Source of the DNA: Treponema brennaborense DSM 12168
Lineage (GTDB): Bacteria > Spirochaetota > Spirochaetia > Treponematales > Treponemataceae
Length of the DNA: 64,000 bases
Direction: 5' to 3'
Assembly (NCBI RefSeq): GCF_000212415.1
Contig: NC_015500.1
Coordinates: forward strand, 1,116,001 to 1,180,000
A model generated the notes under the pieces. The model saw only the letters and a program-made list of their open reading frames with translations. It made no database searches and had not been told where the DNA came from. Position 1 is the first letter of the stretch; each line of letters opens with the position of its first letter. A program made the position numbers and the translations under genes. Of the stretch, positions 1-8,754 are shown one piece after another.

Positions 1-914
1 GCCGCTTCGTATTCAAACGCTCCGTCGGGAGACACGAGGACGCTCGTCATCATGGCGAGGCTGCCGCTCGCCGAAGCGACCATGTCGCTCATCACGTCGC
101 CGTCGTAATTCTTGCACGCCCACAAAAAACCGCCTTCACTCTGCATGACGCGGGCAACCGCGTCGTCGATCAGCGTATAAAAATATTCGAGTCCCGCTTT
201 TTCGAATTCCGCTTTGAATTCGGTGTCGTACACGTGCCGGAATATGTCTTTAAAACGGCCGTCGTACGTTTTGCTGATAGTGTCTTTCGTTGCGAACCAG
301 ACGTCTACGTTTTCCGAAAGTCCGTAGAAAAAGCAGCAGCGCGCGAAACTTTCGATGGATTTGTCGACGTTGTGAATTCCCTGCAGTATGCCGGGACCTT
401 TCATGTCCATAATCGTTTTGCGGATGACCGTGCCGTCGTCCGCCGTGAACACGAGTTCGGCTTTGCCGGGACCGGGAACCGCGATTTCGCAGTTTTTATA
501 TACGTCGCCGTACGCGTGGCGTCCCAGAATGAGCGGTTTTTTCCAGCAGGAGACCGTTCCGTGGACGTTGTTCACGATAATCGGTTTTCTGAATACCGTA
601 CCGTCGAGTTCCGCGCGGATAATGCCGTTCGGACTCGGCGTGAGCCGCTTCAAATCGTATTCTTCGAGGCGGGCGGCGTTCGACGTGATGGTGGCGCATT
701 TGACGCCGACGCCGAGCCGTTTGATGGCTGCCGCCGCTTCGTAAGTGACGCGGTCGTCTGAGTCGTCGCGTTCTTTAAGTCCCAGATCGAAATATTCGGT
801 TTTAAGTTCGACAAAAGGTTCCAGAAGTTTTTCCTTGATCACTTTCCATAAAATGCGGGTCATCTCATCGCCGTCGAGTTCCGCGACCGCGTTTTTCATC
901 TGAATTTTTGCCAT
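1..914 (-). CDS. icd: NADP-dependent isocitrate dehydrogenase, 3' end outside window
   Basis: Oxidatively decarboxylates isocitrate to 2-oxoglutarate, giving NADPH in the cytoplasm. The first ~304 residues are present, starting MAKIQMKNAVAELDGDEMTR; the gene runs off the left edge. Reading the minus strand gives family blocks of the eukaryote-like dimeric NADP-IDH: SPNG, GRHAYGD, VPGPGK, DKSIESFA, KYDGRFKDIF in the form KTYDGRFKDIF, EGGFLWACKNYDGDV and GSLAMMTSV. The ATG at 914 has GGAG about 12 bases upstream. It is divergent from the ThrE-type pair. Assignment is strong because many blocks match over the whole visible length; NADP rather than NAD use is inferred from the subfamily. Confidence 0.93.
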   Translation of the reverse strand, partial: MAKIQMKNAVAELDGDEMTRILWKVIKEKLLEPFVELKTEYFDLGLKERDDSDDRVTYEAAAAIKRLGVGVKCATITSNAARLEEYDLKRLTPSPNGIIRAELDGTVFRKPIIVNNVHGTVSCWKKPLILGRHAYGDVYKNCEIAVPGPGKAELVFTADDGTVIRKTIMDMKGPGILQGIHNVDKSIESFARCCFFYGLSENVDVWFATKDTISKTYDGRFKDIFRHVYDTEFKAEFEKAGLEYFYTLIDDAVARVMQSEGGFLWACKNYDGDVMSDMVASASGSLAMMTSVLVSPDGAFEYEA

Positions 915-948
915 ACGGTATTTCCTGCTCCTGCAATATTTTGATTTA

Positions 949-977
949 ATTTTATATCATTACTGATAGTTTTACAA
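949..977 (-). promoter_or_regulatory. Candidate sigma70 promoter of icd
   Basis: On the minus strand TTGTAA (972-977) is followed after 17 bases by TAAAAT (949-954), 34 bases before the icd ATG. The boxes are moderate matches, and the leader carries a Shine-Dalgarno sequence. Confidence 0.45.
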
Positions 978-986
978 GTGGAAATA

Positions 987-995
987 TGTTATAAT
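987..995 (+). promoter_or_regulatory. Extended -10 promoter of the ThrE-type pair
   Basis: TGTTATAAT is an extended -10 element with a perfect TATAAT at 990-995. No good -35 box is seen at 17 bases. The ATG is only 9 bases downstream, and those bases are T/A rich without a Shine-Dalgarno sequence, so the mRNA would have almost no leader. Confidence 0.6.
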
Positions 996-1004
996 CCTTT
1001 TTAA

Positions 1005-1781
1005 ATGAATACGATTTCAATCGACGACTTAATAGACATTTCGCTGCAAGCCGGCGCCTTGGTGCTTGAGAACGGCGGTGAAACGTATCGGGCGGAAGAA
1101 ACGTCCGTGCGCATCGCGCGTGCGTTGGGGGCGCAGAACGCTTCGTCTTTCGTCGCGCCGACGGTGGTCATCGTTTCCGCGACCGACTCCGATTTGTCGT
1201 ATCACACCGCGATGCGGCGGATTACGCGGCGAACGGTCAATTTGAAAAAAATAGCGCAGGTTAACGATTTGTCGCGCCGCCTCGCTTCCCGCGGAAAAAC
1301 GTCGAATCCGCGGCAGGTTGAAAATTTGCTGGACCGTATCAGGCGGACGCCGGAGCATCCCGACTGGCTGGTAACGTGCATGGCGGCGCTGAGTTCCCTG
1401 TTTTTTGCGCTCATGTTCGGCGGCGGCTGGATGGAAGCGGCCGCTTCGTTCGTGATAGGCATGATACTGCGCGTCGTGCTGCTGTTTTTGGATAAATTTC
1501 TGTTGAATAATTTTATTTTATCGGTTATTTCAGGCGGCCTGATTTCGGTCTTATCCGAATCGGTGCTGATTCTGGGATTGGTGCCGTCGTCGGTAACGGT
1601 TATGACGGCCGTGCTGATGCAGGTCGTACCGGGACTGGCCATTGTGAACGCGATCCGCGATCTGATTTCGGGCGATTTGATGGCCGGAACGGCCCGATTG
1701 GTGGATGCGTTTATGGTTGCAGCCGGACTTTCCGCCGGGTCGGCGTTCGGCGTATTGGTGTTTTCCCATGTTCTTTTTTGA
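1005..1781 (+). CDS. ThrE-type threonine/serine exporter, N-terminal domain protein (DUF1212)
   Basis: A 258-residue protein matching the first half of the ThrE family of inner-membrane amino-acid exporters. Residues ~1-110 form the soluble part with the family motif GGETYRAEET and the SxSD-like stretch; residues ~120-258 hold about five hydrophobic segments. The partner half is encoded by the next gene, which starts inside the end of this one. Split ThrE proteins are common in bacteria. Substrate (threonine, serine or a related metabolite) is not shown by the sequence. Start ATG at 1005 has no Shine-Dalgarno sequence; see the extended -10 just upstream. Confidence 0.85.
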   Translation: MNTISIDDLIDISLQAGALVLENGGETYRAEETSVRIARALGAQNASSFVAPTVVIVSATDSDLSYHTAMRRITRRTVNLKKIAQVNDLSRRLASRGKTSNPRQVENLLDRIRRTPEHPDWLVTCMAALSSLFFALMFGGGWMEAAASFVIGMILRVVLLFLDKFLLNNFILSVISGGLISVLSESVLILGLVPSSVTVMTAVLMQVVPGLAIVNAIRDLISGDLMAGTARLVDAFMVAAGLSAGSAFGVLVFSHVLF

Positions 1782-2223
1782 TTTGCTGCTTGCCGGAATT
1801 TGGGGCGCGGGGGCCGCCGCCGGGTTGTCGTATTGTTTCAATATCAGCCGTTACGATATCGTTTGGGGCGCCGTAACCGGCGGGTTGGGCTGGATGGTGT
1901 ATACCGCCGTTTCAGCGGTTGCCGGCGGAACGGGCGCCTATTTTTGGGGGGCGCTGACCGCCGCCGTTTCTGCGGAGACTATCGCCATCGTCATAAAAAA
2001 TCCGGCGACGGTATATTTGGTGCCCGGACTGCTGCCGCTCGTGCCCGGCGGCGGCATGTTTCAGACGATGCGCGCGGCCGTTCAGGGAAACCTTGAGGAA
2101 GCGCTTGCGCTCGGACTTTCGACGCTGACAGCCGCGGGCGCTATTGCGCTCGGCGTAGCGCTGGCTTCGTCCGCCGCCCGTATCGTCGCTTCAATTATCC
2201 GCCAGTGGCATAAACGGCGCTGA
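1768..2223 (+). CDS. ThrE-type exporter, C-terminal domain protein (DUF3815)
   Basis: A 151-residue membrane protein with four or five hydrophobic segments, starting MFFFDLLLAG. It carries the conserved VPGLLPLVPGGGMFQTMR block of the ThrE second half. The ATG lies 14 bases inside the preceding gene, so the two are translationally coupled and probably form one heteromeric exporter. An upstream in-frame start at 1705 would deepen the overlap without adding conserved sequence, so 1768 is preferred. Ends with a basic tail (HKRR). Confidence 0.83.
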   Translation: MFFFDLLLAGIWGAGAAAGLSYCFNISRYDIVWGAVTGGLGWMVYTAVSAVAGGTGAYFWGALTAAVSAETIAIVIKNPATVYLVPGLLPLVPGGGMFQTMRAAVQGNLEEALALGLSTLTAAGAIALGVALASSAARIVASIIRQWHKRR

Positions 2224-2459
2224 TTACGGTTTCCCGTCTTCGGCACAATCGTATTTGCTCACGGCGCCCGTTGACCAGCGCTTCACGGCTGCCTGGAACT
2301 ATGTTACCGTGCCTGCCGCTTGTTGTATTTTCTGTTTTTCGGTACCGAAGCAGGACCAAAATTATCCGTCCTGTTTGAGATTTTGCCGAAAGATAACGTG
2401 GCGGCAATCTGCCGAATCTTGGACGATTTTCCGATAATAGGTGATTTATAAATCATGCA

Positions 2460-2488
2460 TTGATTGAATTCCTGAAATAAGGTAATAT
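2460..2488 (+). promoter_or_regulatory. Sigma70 promoter of the envelope operon, leaderless layout
   Basis: TTGATT (2460-2465), 17-base spacer, TAATAT (2483-2488). The start codon at 2496 follows after 7 bases of A/T with no Shine-Dalgarno sequence, so transcription should begin at or next to the ATG. The 236 bases before it (2224-2459) hold no ORF that looks real. Confidence 0.6.
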
Positions 2489-2495
2489 ATTTTTT

Positions 2496-3359
2496 ATGGA
2501 TGAGCAGGTATCTGGTACACAGCACGATGAAGAAGAAATTTCTTTAGTTGATTTATTTTCCGTTATAATAAGATATCGAAAGGTGATTGCCGTTGGAACG
2601 GGAATCGCTGTATGTGCCGCAGCTTTATATTTATTTGTTTTGCCGCATATTTTTCCTTCCCTTAATAAGGAAAAATATGAAGTGCAGTATGCTTTGTCTG
2701 TCATTCGGGTTCCGCCTTCACTCAATTCGGAATTTCCCGAAGTTACAAAAGAAGTAACCAAAACCGATGCTTTTGCGTCGCGGGTCTTTTCACTCGTTAA
2801 CGACCCGTCTTTTATTGCTGCGGTTTTTAAGGCGTATCCGTTTACCGATGCAAAAGTTAAAAAATTGGATCCGTATGAATATAATTCATACATACGTCAA
2901 ACCGTTTTGAAAGAAAGTCTCAATTTTGAATTATCCGATTCAACCCTATTGGTCACCTGTATGTCGTCGGATATCGATTCGGTAAAAAAATTTATCATCG
3001 AATTGGTCAATGCCCTTAATACGCAATTGAAATCGACTCTTTCTCCGCAATTTGCACGGATATCCTTAAAAACGGAAAACATAATAAGTGAAAATAGAAA
3101 TTTTCTGGAGAGTTCGACCGTTGACGTCCAATCTTTGAACTCATTACTGCAAATTAAAAGCGATTTGGACGTCTTGATTGGAACCGATCAATTCGTAACG
3201 GTTTCCTCTGATGCGTTCGTCGTCGGCGTGCCGCAAAAACGTATGATGAACTTGGTCATAGTCTTTTTTGCCGCTTTTTTCCTTTTTGTGTTTATAGCGT
3301 TCCTTTTAAATGCCGTAGCGAATAAAAAAAAGATCCGATCTGTTCCGAAAAAATCCTAA
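2496..3359 (+). CDS. Wzz-like polysaccharide chain-length determinant
   Basis: A 287-residue inner-membrane protein of the Wzz/PCP type, which sets the length of O-antigen or capsule-like chains. Visible: an N-terminal acidic cytoplasmic stretch with EEISLVDLFSVI, one membrane span at ~28-50, a periplasmic domain, a second span at ~252-275 (VFFAAFFLFVFIAFLLNAV) and a lysine-rich end. The ISL(V/I)DLF and AFLLNAV blocks recur in the second Wzz-like protein of this region (8927-9955). The periplasmic part is short compared with capsule-type PCPs. First gene of a unit running to 8048. Confidence 0.8.
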   Translation: MDEQVSGTQHDEEEISLVDLFSVIIRYRKVIAVGTGIAVCAAALYLFVLPHIFPSLNKEKYEVQYALSVIRVPPSLNSEFPEVTKEVTKTDAFASRVFSLVNDPSFIAAVFKAYPFTDAKVKKLDPYEYNSYIRQTVLKESLNFELSDSTLLVTCMSSDIDSVKKFIIELVNALNTQLKSTLSPQFARISLKTENIISENRNFLESSTVDVQSLNSLLQIKSDLDVLIGTDQFVTVSSDAFVVGVPQKRMMNLVIVFFAAFFLFVFIAFLLNAVANKKKIRSVPKKS

Positions 3360-3393
3360 AAGCTTGGATTGACGGCAAAGGAAACAAACGATT

Positions 3394-4860
3394 GTGACAA
3401 TTCTTTCTCTCGTAGTAAAAAATGTTTTGCGCAATAAGAAAAAAACGTTTTTGATTATTTCTCTGGTAACGGTCGTTTCTTGTCTTTTGCTGATTGCGAA
3501 TACGATTTTTGAAACGGCAAATCGGGGAGTGAAAAAGACTTTTTCCGGCTGTTTAACGGGAGATTTTCTCATTTCCGAAAATTCTGAAAAAATAAACAGT
3601 ATATTCGGATATGAAATGCCGTTCGTATCCGAATATGAGCCCGTTGATCAGCTTGCGTCTTTTTTGCCGATATCAGAAAAATTGGACGAATACGACTCCG
3701 TTTTACAGTATTCTCCTATAATAAGCGCCGCCGTTCAGGCGGAAATCGGAGGGTGTAAATATACCGTACCGATTTTTGGGATAGACAATAAAACTTATTT
3801 TGACGTATGTCCGGATATCCGCGTGGTGAAAGGCGACGCTGCATCTTTGTCGCCCGGTTCCCGCGGTATCTTTTTGAACGAATCGCTCGTTTCAGTTGTG
3901 GAATCTCAAGCGGGACGCCCTTTGGAGCTTGGCGAGGAAATCATTCTGAGTACGTTCGTTGACGGAAGTTTCAGAATCCGCAAAGGTCTGTTTCGCGGCG
4001 TAATCGCTTATCCTTCCGATGCGGAACCGTTCAATAAAATCGTTTTATCTGAACCGCAAATTTTACGGGAGTTGCTGAATTATTCCGTGTCGTTCAAAGA
4101 ATCTCAAAATCAGTTTGAAGATTCTTCTCTCGGTGTGCCGGTTTCTGATTTCAGTATCGACGATTTATTTGCAGACACTTCGGTACGGGATACTGTCAGT
4201 GAAACTTCCGGATTAAGTCTTACGGATGTGGAATCTTATTTTGAGTCGGAAACGACCGAAGCCGTCGATTTTTCCGAGGTAGTTACGTGGAGTTTCATTC
4301 TGATCAAAGGGCGCGACGGTCAAACTGATAGACTCAAAACGCTTCTTTTTGATAAGATTTTACCCGGTAACGATGTAAAATGCCTGTCCTGGGTTACGGC
4401 CGCCGGATTGAGCGCGCAAGCCCCGTTCGCCATGCAGCTTGCTTTTAATTTTGGAATGATATTCATTATTATCGGTTCCATATTGGTGGTGACGAACGCT
4501 TTGGTGATTACGGTGTTTGAGCGCACCGCTGAAATCGGGACGATGCGTGCAATCGGAGCGCGAAAATCTTATATAAGATATCTGTTTATTTGGGAGACGT
4601 TTATTTTGATTATGAGCGGAACCGTTTTGGGGATCGTACTGGGGGCGTGCGTTTGTGCCGGTTTGCAAAAAAACGGTATACACCTTGATAATCAGTTGCT
4701 CGTTACGTTGTTCGGCGGCGCGTCGCTGCGTCCCGTCGTTTCCGCTAAAATTATGGCGATTCAGTGTTCGGGTTCTTTGGCGGTCGGCTTTTTAGCTTGG
4801 ATTTTTCCCGTACACGTCGCGGTAAATATTCCTCCTGCGCAGATAATCGGTAAAAGTTAG
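3394..4860 (+). CDS. FtsX/MacB-type ABC transporter permease 1
   Basis: A 488-residue inner-membrane permease of the LolCE/MacB type. One N-terminal span (~15-37) is followed by a periplasmic domain of ~310 residues, then three spans in the last ~140 residues with the family block VFERTAEIGTMRAIGARK. GTG start at 3394, with AAAGGAAAC upstream. The periplasmic domain ends in an acidic insert with DFSIDDLFAD, which reappears in the barrel protein at 6909. Together with permease 2, the LolA-like protein and the ATPase at 8050 it looks like a lipoprotein or lipid extrusion machine. Substrate unknown. Confidence 0.85.
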   Translation: MTILSLVVKNVLRNKKKTFLIISLVTVVSCLLLIANTIFETANRGVKKTFSGCLTGDFLISENSEKINSIFGYEMPFVSEYEPVDQLASFLPISEKLDEYDSVLQYSPIISAAVQAEIGGCKYTVPIFGIDNKTYFDVCPDIRVVKGDAASLSPGSRGIFLNESLVSVVESQAGRPLELGEEIILSTFVDGSFRIRKGLFRGVIAYPSDAEPFNKIVLSEPQILRELLNYSVSFKESQNQFEDSSLGVPVSDFSIDDLFADTSVRDTVSETSGLSLTDVESYFESETTEAVDFSEVVTWSFILIKGRDGQTDRLKTLLFDKILPGNDVKCLSWVTAAGLSAQAPFAMQLAFNFGMIFIIIGSILVVTNALVITVFERTAEIGTMRAIGARKSYIRYLFIWETFILIMSGTVLGIVLGACVCAGLQKNGIHLDNQLLVTLFGGASLRPVVSAKIMAIQCSGSLAVGFLAWIFPVHVAVNIPPAQIIGKS

Positions 4861-4861
4861 T

Positions 4862-6121
4862 ATGATTTGTTCTTTTGCAATAAAAAACCTGATTTGCCAG
4901 AGAAAACGCTATGTGATGATGTCTGTGGCGATTATGATCGGATTTTTTATGATAACCATTCTTACCTCACTTATGTCCGGTGCGATTGAAACCATAAAGA
5001 GTAAGGCTGCACGGTATTTTTCGGGGCAATTGTGCGTAATAGGATTAAACGGTCCGAATCGGGATATGGAAAATCCTCAAGAAATTATGGAGTTATTTAC
5101 GGGCGGCGGGTATCGTTTTGAAACCGTTGCCATGCGTTCCGTTTTTACCAATGAGATGAGCCTTTTTTATAACGGCAGCTATGCCCGTATTCGGAAAACT
5201 ATCGGAGTAGACTTTGAAGCGGAACGGCCCCAGCTTGAAAAACTTCCTTTTATTTCGGGCGGAATAGGGGACGGTATTTTGATCAGCCGGGCCATCACCG
5301 ATGATCTGGGAATTCAAGTCGGCGATGAAATTGTGGTCAGTTTTACCACCGTTCGAGGGGTGTATAATACTGCCGTATTGCCCGTTGCCGGTATTTTTGA
5401 TGAACTGAATATTTTCGGATATTGTATATATGTTGACAGAAAGCAACTGAACCGTATGCTCCAACTGCCGGAAAATTTTGTTACGGAGTTGGCTTTATAC
5501 ACCCGCAAAGGTGAAAATATCAACGCGTTGGTACGGACGGTTGCAGACTCTCTCGCACGATCAAATTCCGTCGTCGGCATTGCGCAAAATCGTTCCGAGT
5601 TTGAGCAGTTTATATATTCCGTACCGTCCGGTACCAGAACCTTTGTTATTGCTACAATAGAGGCGCAGCTGGAGCAAATTGCAACGCTTTTATCGGCGAT
5701 CACTTTTTTGATGTATTTCGTACTGATCGTTTTTTTGCTGATTACCGTCGCCGGTATAATAAACACGTATGGGGTCATTATTTACGAGCGGCGCAAAGAG
5801 ATCGGTACAATGCGTGCCATCGGAATGCATAAAAAGACGGTACGGAATCTGTTTTTATGTGAAGCTTTGTTTCTTACCGTTTTTTCCGTTTGCATCAGTT
5901 TTGCAATCAGTGTTGTAACTCTGCAGTTATGCCGGGTTTTTACTATAGAAAATATTCCTGCCGCAAATATGTTTATGGAATACGGGCGTTTACAGTACTA
6001 TGTTGATGGCCGGCAGCTTTGCGTAAACGTAGTGTTTATTATGCTGAGCGTGCTTTTCGCCGTGCTGCGGCCCGCCATGCGTGCCGCTTCCATTTCACCT
6101 GCCGAAGTTCTTAGAATGTAA
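4862..6121 (+). CDS. FtsX/MacB-type ABC transporter permease 2
   Basis: A 419-residue permease of the same fold as its upstream neighbour: N-terminal span at ~18-40, periplasmic domain, and three C-terminal spans with IYERRKEIGTMRAIGMHKK. It begins one base after the stop of permease 1 with no clear Shine-Dalgarno sequence, which points to translational coupling and a heterodimer like LolC/LolE. Its periplasmic domain lacks the acidic DDLFAD insert of permease 1, so the two halves are not equivalent. Confidence 0.85.
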   Translation: MICSFAIKNLICQRKRYVMMSVAIMIGFFMITILTSLMSGAIETIKSKAARYFSGQLCVIGLNGPNRDMENPQEIMELFTGGGYRFETVAMRSVFTNEMSLFYNGSYARIRKTIGVDFEAERPQLEKLPFISGGIGDGILISRAITDDLGIQVGDEIVVSFTTVRGVYNTAVLPVAGIFDELNIFGYCIYVDRKQLNRMLQLPENFVTELALYTRKGENINALVRTVADSLARSNSVVGIAQNRSEFEQFIYSVPSGTRTFVIATIEAQLEQIATLLSAITFLMYFVLIVFLLITVAGIINTYGVIIYERRKEIGTMRAIGMHKKTVRNLFLCEALFLTVFSVCISFAISVVTLQLCRVFTIENIPAANMFMEYGRLQYYVDGRQLCVNVVFIMLSVLFAVLRPAMRAASISPAEVLRM

Positions 6122-6135
6122 CGAGGAGTTTAGCC

Positions 6136-6906
6136 ATGCAAACAAAGAAATTGTTTTTAACTCTTTTTTTTATCGTGAGCGGATTATGCGTTTTTGCGCA
6201 AGTTGAGGATTCAAACGCGTTGCTTTCCGCGGTAGACTCGTTGATTTCCTTTGCCGATACGGATTTATCGGCAGAATATACGTTAGTAAACAGAAAACCG
6301 GGGGGAGCAACCAGTACGACTGTTGCGGCGATGTTCCGCCGCGACGCAAAAGATCAGTTCGTTATATTGATTCTTGAGCCGGCGATTGATAAGGGAAAAG
6401 GCTATTTGAAAACCGGTGAAAATTTGTGGCTGTACGATCCTGCCGACAGCAGTTTTACGTTTACCAGCGCAAAAGATCGGTTCCAAAGTATGTGTATCCG
6501 CAATTCCGATTTCAACCGGCCTAACTATTCCGGAAATTATTCCGTCCTTTCTGCCGAAAAAGAAACACTCGGAAAGTTCGAGTGTACCGTACTGAAGTTG
6601 GAAGCAACGAATAATTCCATTGCATACCCCATATCGAAGATTTGGGTTTCTTCAGATAATTTGATACGGAAAATAGAGGACTACAGTTTGTCCGGCCAGT
6701 TGATGCGCTCGACCGCCATTCCTTCGTATCAGAAGCTGGATGAACGGTGGCTGCCGCAAACCATGGTTATTCAGGATAATTTGGTGTATAAAATAGTCAA
6801 CAATAAAAAAGAATACGAACGTACGACTGTTACGATAAAAAATCCTTCATTGCAGAAATTACCGGATACCATATATACGAAAGAATATTTGCAGCGGATG
6901 CGGTAG
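6136..6906 (+). CDS. LolA-like outer-membrane lipoprotein-sorting protein
   Basis: A 256-residue exported protein. The signal peptide is MQTKKLFLTLFFIVSGLCVFAQ. The mature part matches the LolA-like family often annotated outer membrane lipoprotein-sorting protein: MFRRDAKDQFVILILEP, GKGYLKTGENLWLYDPAD and SDFNRPNYSG blocks, then a second half with IWVSSDNLIRKIEDYS. In this family the half-barrel carries lipids or lipidated cargo across the periplasm. GAGGAG lies before the ATG, and the gene sits 14 bases after the permeases, so it probably accepts what they extract. Confidence 0.82.
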   Translation: MQTKKLFLTLFFIVSGLCVFAQVEDSNALLSAVDSLISFADTDLSAEYTLVNRKPGGATSTTVAAMFRRDAKDQFVILILEPAIDKGKGYLKTGENLWLYDPADSSFTFTSAKDRFQSMCIRNSDFNRPNYSGNYSVLSAEKETLGKFECTVLKLEATNNSIAYPISKIWVSSDNLIRKIEDYSLSGQLMRSTAIPSYQKLDERWLPQTMVIQDNLVYKIVNNKKEYERTTVTIKNPSLQKLPDTIYTKEYLQRMR

Positions 6907-6908
6907 CA

Positions 6909-8048
6909 ATGAAAAAAAAATATCTGTTGATAAGCGGTTTGTTATTTTGTTTTCTGCTGAGCGGTGGTGCGGAAACTGATGATTTTTCATTGGATGATTT
7001 GTTTGCTGATTCTCAGGATGAAATACAAACGTCTGAGGTTAATCAGCAAAGTGTGCTGTCTCAGCTAGAATCTGTGGAACCCATCGTTTTTTCTCCGGGT
7101 TTTTCTTTTAGCGGTTTTACCGGAATGGGCTGGAAAGACTTTCCCGTTGCGGCGGAAGATTTTAAACAATTGCGGCCGCTGTTCGGTCTTGATGCTTCTG
7201 CTCATGTGGGGATTACCGCTCGTCCTGATAAAAACGTGAAAATGTATACGTATATATCTACTTCCATTGATCAGAATACGATTACGAAGCCCTGGTCTAT
7301 TGTAAAAATAGAGCAACTATATATTGATTATAATTTAAAAGATTTTTCGTTCATAAAAATAGGCAAGTTTCCCGTTTCCGTAGGCAAATTCCTCGATTTA
7401 AAAGAAGGAACTTCGTTTTTGTTGAATTTTCCGCTGTTATTGGATGGAGTAAATCTGTTTGCCAATGTTCCGCCGACAGCTATCGTTCCGGATGATCCTC
7501 AGCAAATTTATAAAAACATGTTGTACAGTGTATGGCTTGATAAAGTGTTCGGTACCGTTCGCTTTACGACGGGGTTACAGTATGTGTATAAGCAAGATTT
7601 AACCGCTCTTTTGGCATTAAAAACCGTTTTATTCGACGTGGATACCGGACTGGAAGCTTTGTATAAAAATCCGGCAAATTCTCTGTCTGCGCGGCTGAAC
7701 TTTTTGTATCCTTCAAACAAGTTTCAGATTGGAGGCGAGTATTCGTTTACTTTGTCGGATAATTTTACGGCGTATACGCACGCTGCCGAAGGCGTTTTAC
7801 GGTTAAAATCAATTTTTGATTCAGGAGTTGATTTATATTTTGCCGCAAAACATGCGTTTAACACTTCTTCCGGATATTTTCTCGGACTGCTGAGTTTTTC
7901 GCCTTGGCACCGCATGACTACCCGTATCGGAATTCCCGTGATTTACGGAAATCAAGGTTTCGCAATGACTTCGGATCTGCTCGACGGTATATCGCTGAAC
8001 AAACGTCTGTCGCTCATTCTTTCCGTAACGATTGCGGCCGATTTATAG
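6909..8048 (+). CDS. Predicted outer-membrane beta-barrel protein, end of the transporter unit
   Basis: A 379-residue protein with a signal peptide (MKKKYLLISGLLFCFLLSGGAE), an acidic segment containing DDFSLDDLFADSQDE, then alternating amphipathic strands rich in aromatic residues through to a terminal LSLILSVTIAADL. This looks like an outer-membrane barrel, but no named family is recognised. It starts 2 bases after the LolA-like gene. The acidic motif matches one in permease 1. An outer-membrane acceptor for cargo from the LolA-like protein is the natural guess, not shown directly. Confidence 0.6.
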   Translation: MKKKYLLISGLLFCFLLSGGAETDDFSLDDLFADSQDEIQTSEVNQQSVLSQLESVEPIVFSPGFSFSGFTGMGWKDFPVAAEDFKQLRPLFGLDASAHVGITARPDKNVKMYTYISTSIDQNTITKPWSIVKIEQLYIDYNLKDFSFIKIGKFPVSVGKFLDLKEGTSFLLNFPLLLDGVNLFANVPPTAIVPDDPQQIYKNMLYSVWLDKVFGTVRFTTGLQYVYKQDLTALLALKTVLFDVDTGLEALYKNPANSLSARLNFLYPSNKFQIGGEYSFTLSDNFTAYTHAAEGVLRLKSIFDSGVDLYFAAKHAFNTSSGYFLGLLSFSPWHRMTTRIGIPVIYGNQGFAMTSDLLDGISLNKRLSLILSVTIAADL

Positions 8049-8049
8049 T

Positions 8050-8748
8050 TTATTTTTGTTTATAATTTTCTGCAAGACAGCCGTCTTTTAACCTGATGAT
8101 GTGATCGGCTGTTGAAAAAATGCTTTGATCGTGTGTGGAAAAAATAAAGGTCGTGTTGAATTCCTTGTTTATTTTTCGCATCAAATTGATGATATCTTCT
8201 CCCGTTTTACTGTCGAGATTGGCAGTCGGTTCGTCTGCCAGCACGACGATTGGTTTTGAAGCAAGCGCCCGCGCGATTGCCACCCGTTGCCGCTGTCCGC
8301 CGGATAATTGGTTCGGTTTGTGATCTTTCCATTCTGTTAAACCCACCGCGTCTATTAAATATTCGACGTATGCTTTATTCCGTTTTTTTTGTTCTTTTGT
8401 TATATGCTTGTTTAAAGTGAGCGGGAACATAATATTTTCGGCAATATTCAGTACCGGAAGTAAATTGAACGATTGAAAAATAAATCCCAAAAACGTTTTT
8501 CTGATATCGGTCAATTCAGATTCGCTCAGATTTTGTATGTTTTTTCCATTTAAAGTCAATCTGCCTGATGAAGGCGTATCAATGCATCCGATCATATTCA
8601 GGATCGTTGACTTGCCGGAACCTGACGGACCGATAATTGAAACGAAATCTCCCTGCGCTATTTCAAAAGACACATTTTTTACTGCGGGAACAATGGTTGA
8701 TCCTAATGCATAATTTTTACATACAGCATCCAAAGCTACAATATTCAT
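8050..8748 (-). CDS. LolD/MacB-type ABC transporter ATPase
   Basis: A 232-residue cytoplasmic ATPase. Walker A GPSGSGKST (~41-49), the Q-loop within FIFQSFNLLP, signature LSGGQRQRVAIARAL, Walker B VVLADEPTA with NLDSKTG, and a switch histidine in STHDQ are all intact. It is the obvious partner of the two permeases but is on the opposite strand; its stop codon lies one base from the stop of the barrel gene. It therefore has its own promoter and could be expressed at a different level. The start ATG has no Shine-Dalgarno sequence. Confidence 0.9.
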   Translation of the reverse strand: MNIVALDAVCKNYALGSTIVPAVKNVSFEIAQGDFVSIIGPSGSGKSTILNMIGCIDTPSSGRLTLNGKNIQNLSESELTDIRKTFLGFIFQSFNLLPVLNIAENIMFPLTLNKHITKEQKKRNKAYVEYLIDAVGLTEWKDHKPNQLSGGQRQRVAIARALASKPIVVLADEPTANLDSKTGEDIINLMRKINKEFNTTFIFSTHDQSIFSTADHIIRLKDGCLAENYKQK

Positions 8749-8754
8749 GCAAGC

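Noticed and set aside
234-761. Plus-strand frames of 175 and 118 codons at the left edge
   Set aside because: They are shadows of the minus-strand icd gene, whose translation matches the family throughout.
2195-2437. Small open frames in the gap after the ThrE-type pair
   Set aside because: No signal, motif or ribosome-binding site; composition is not gene-like.
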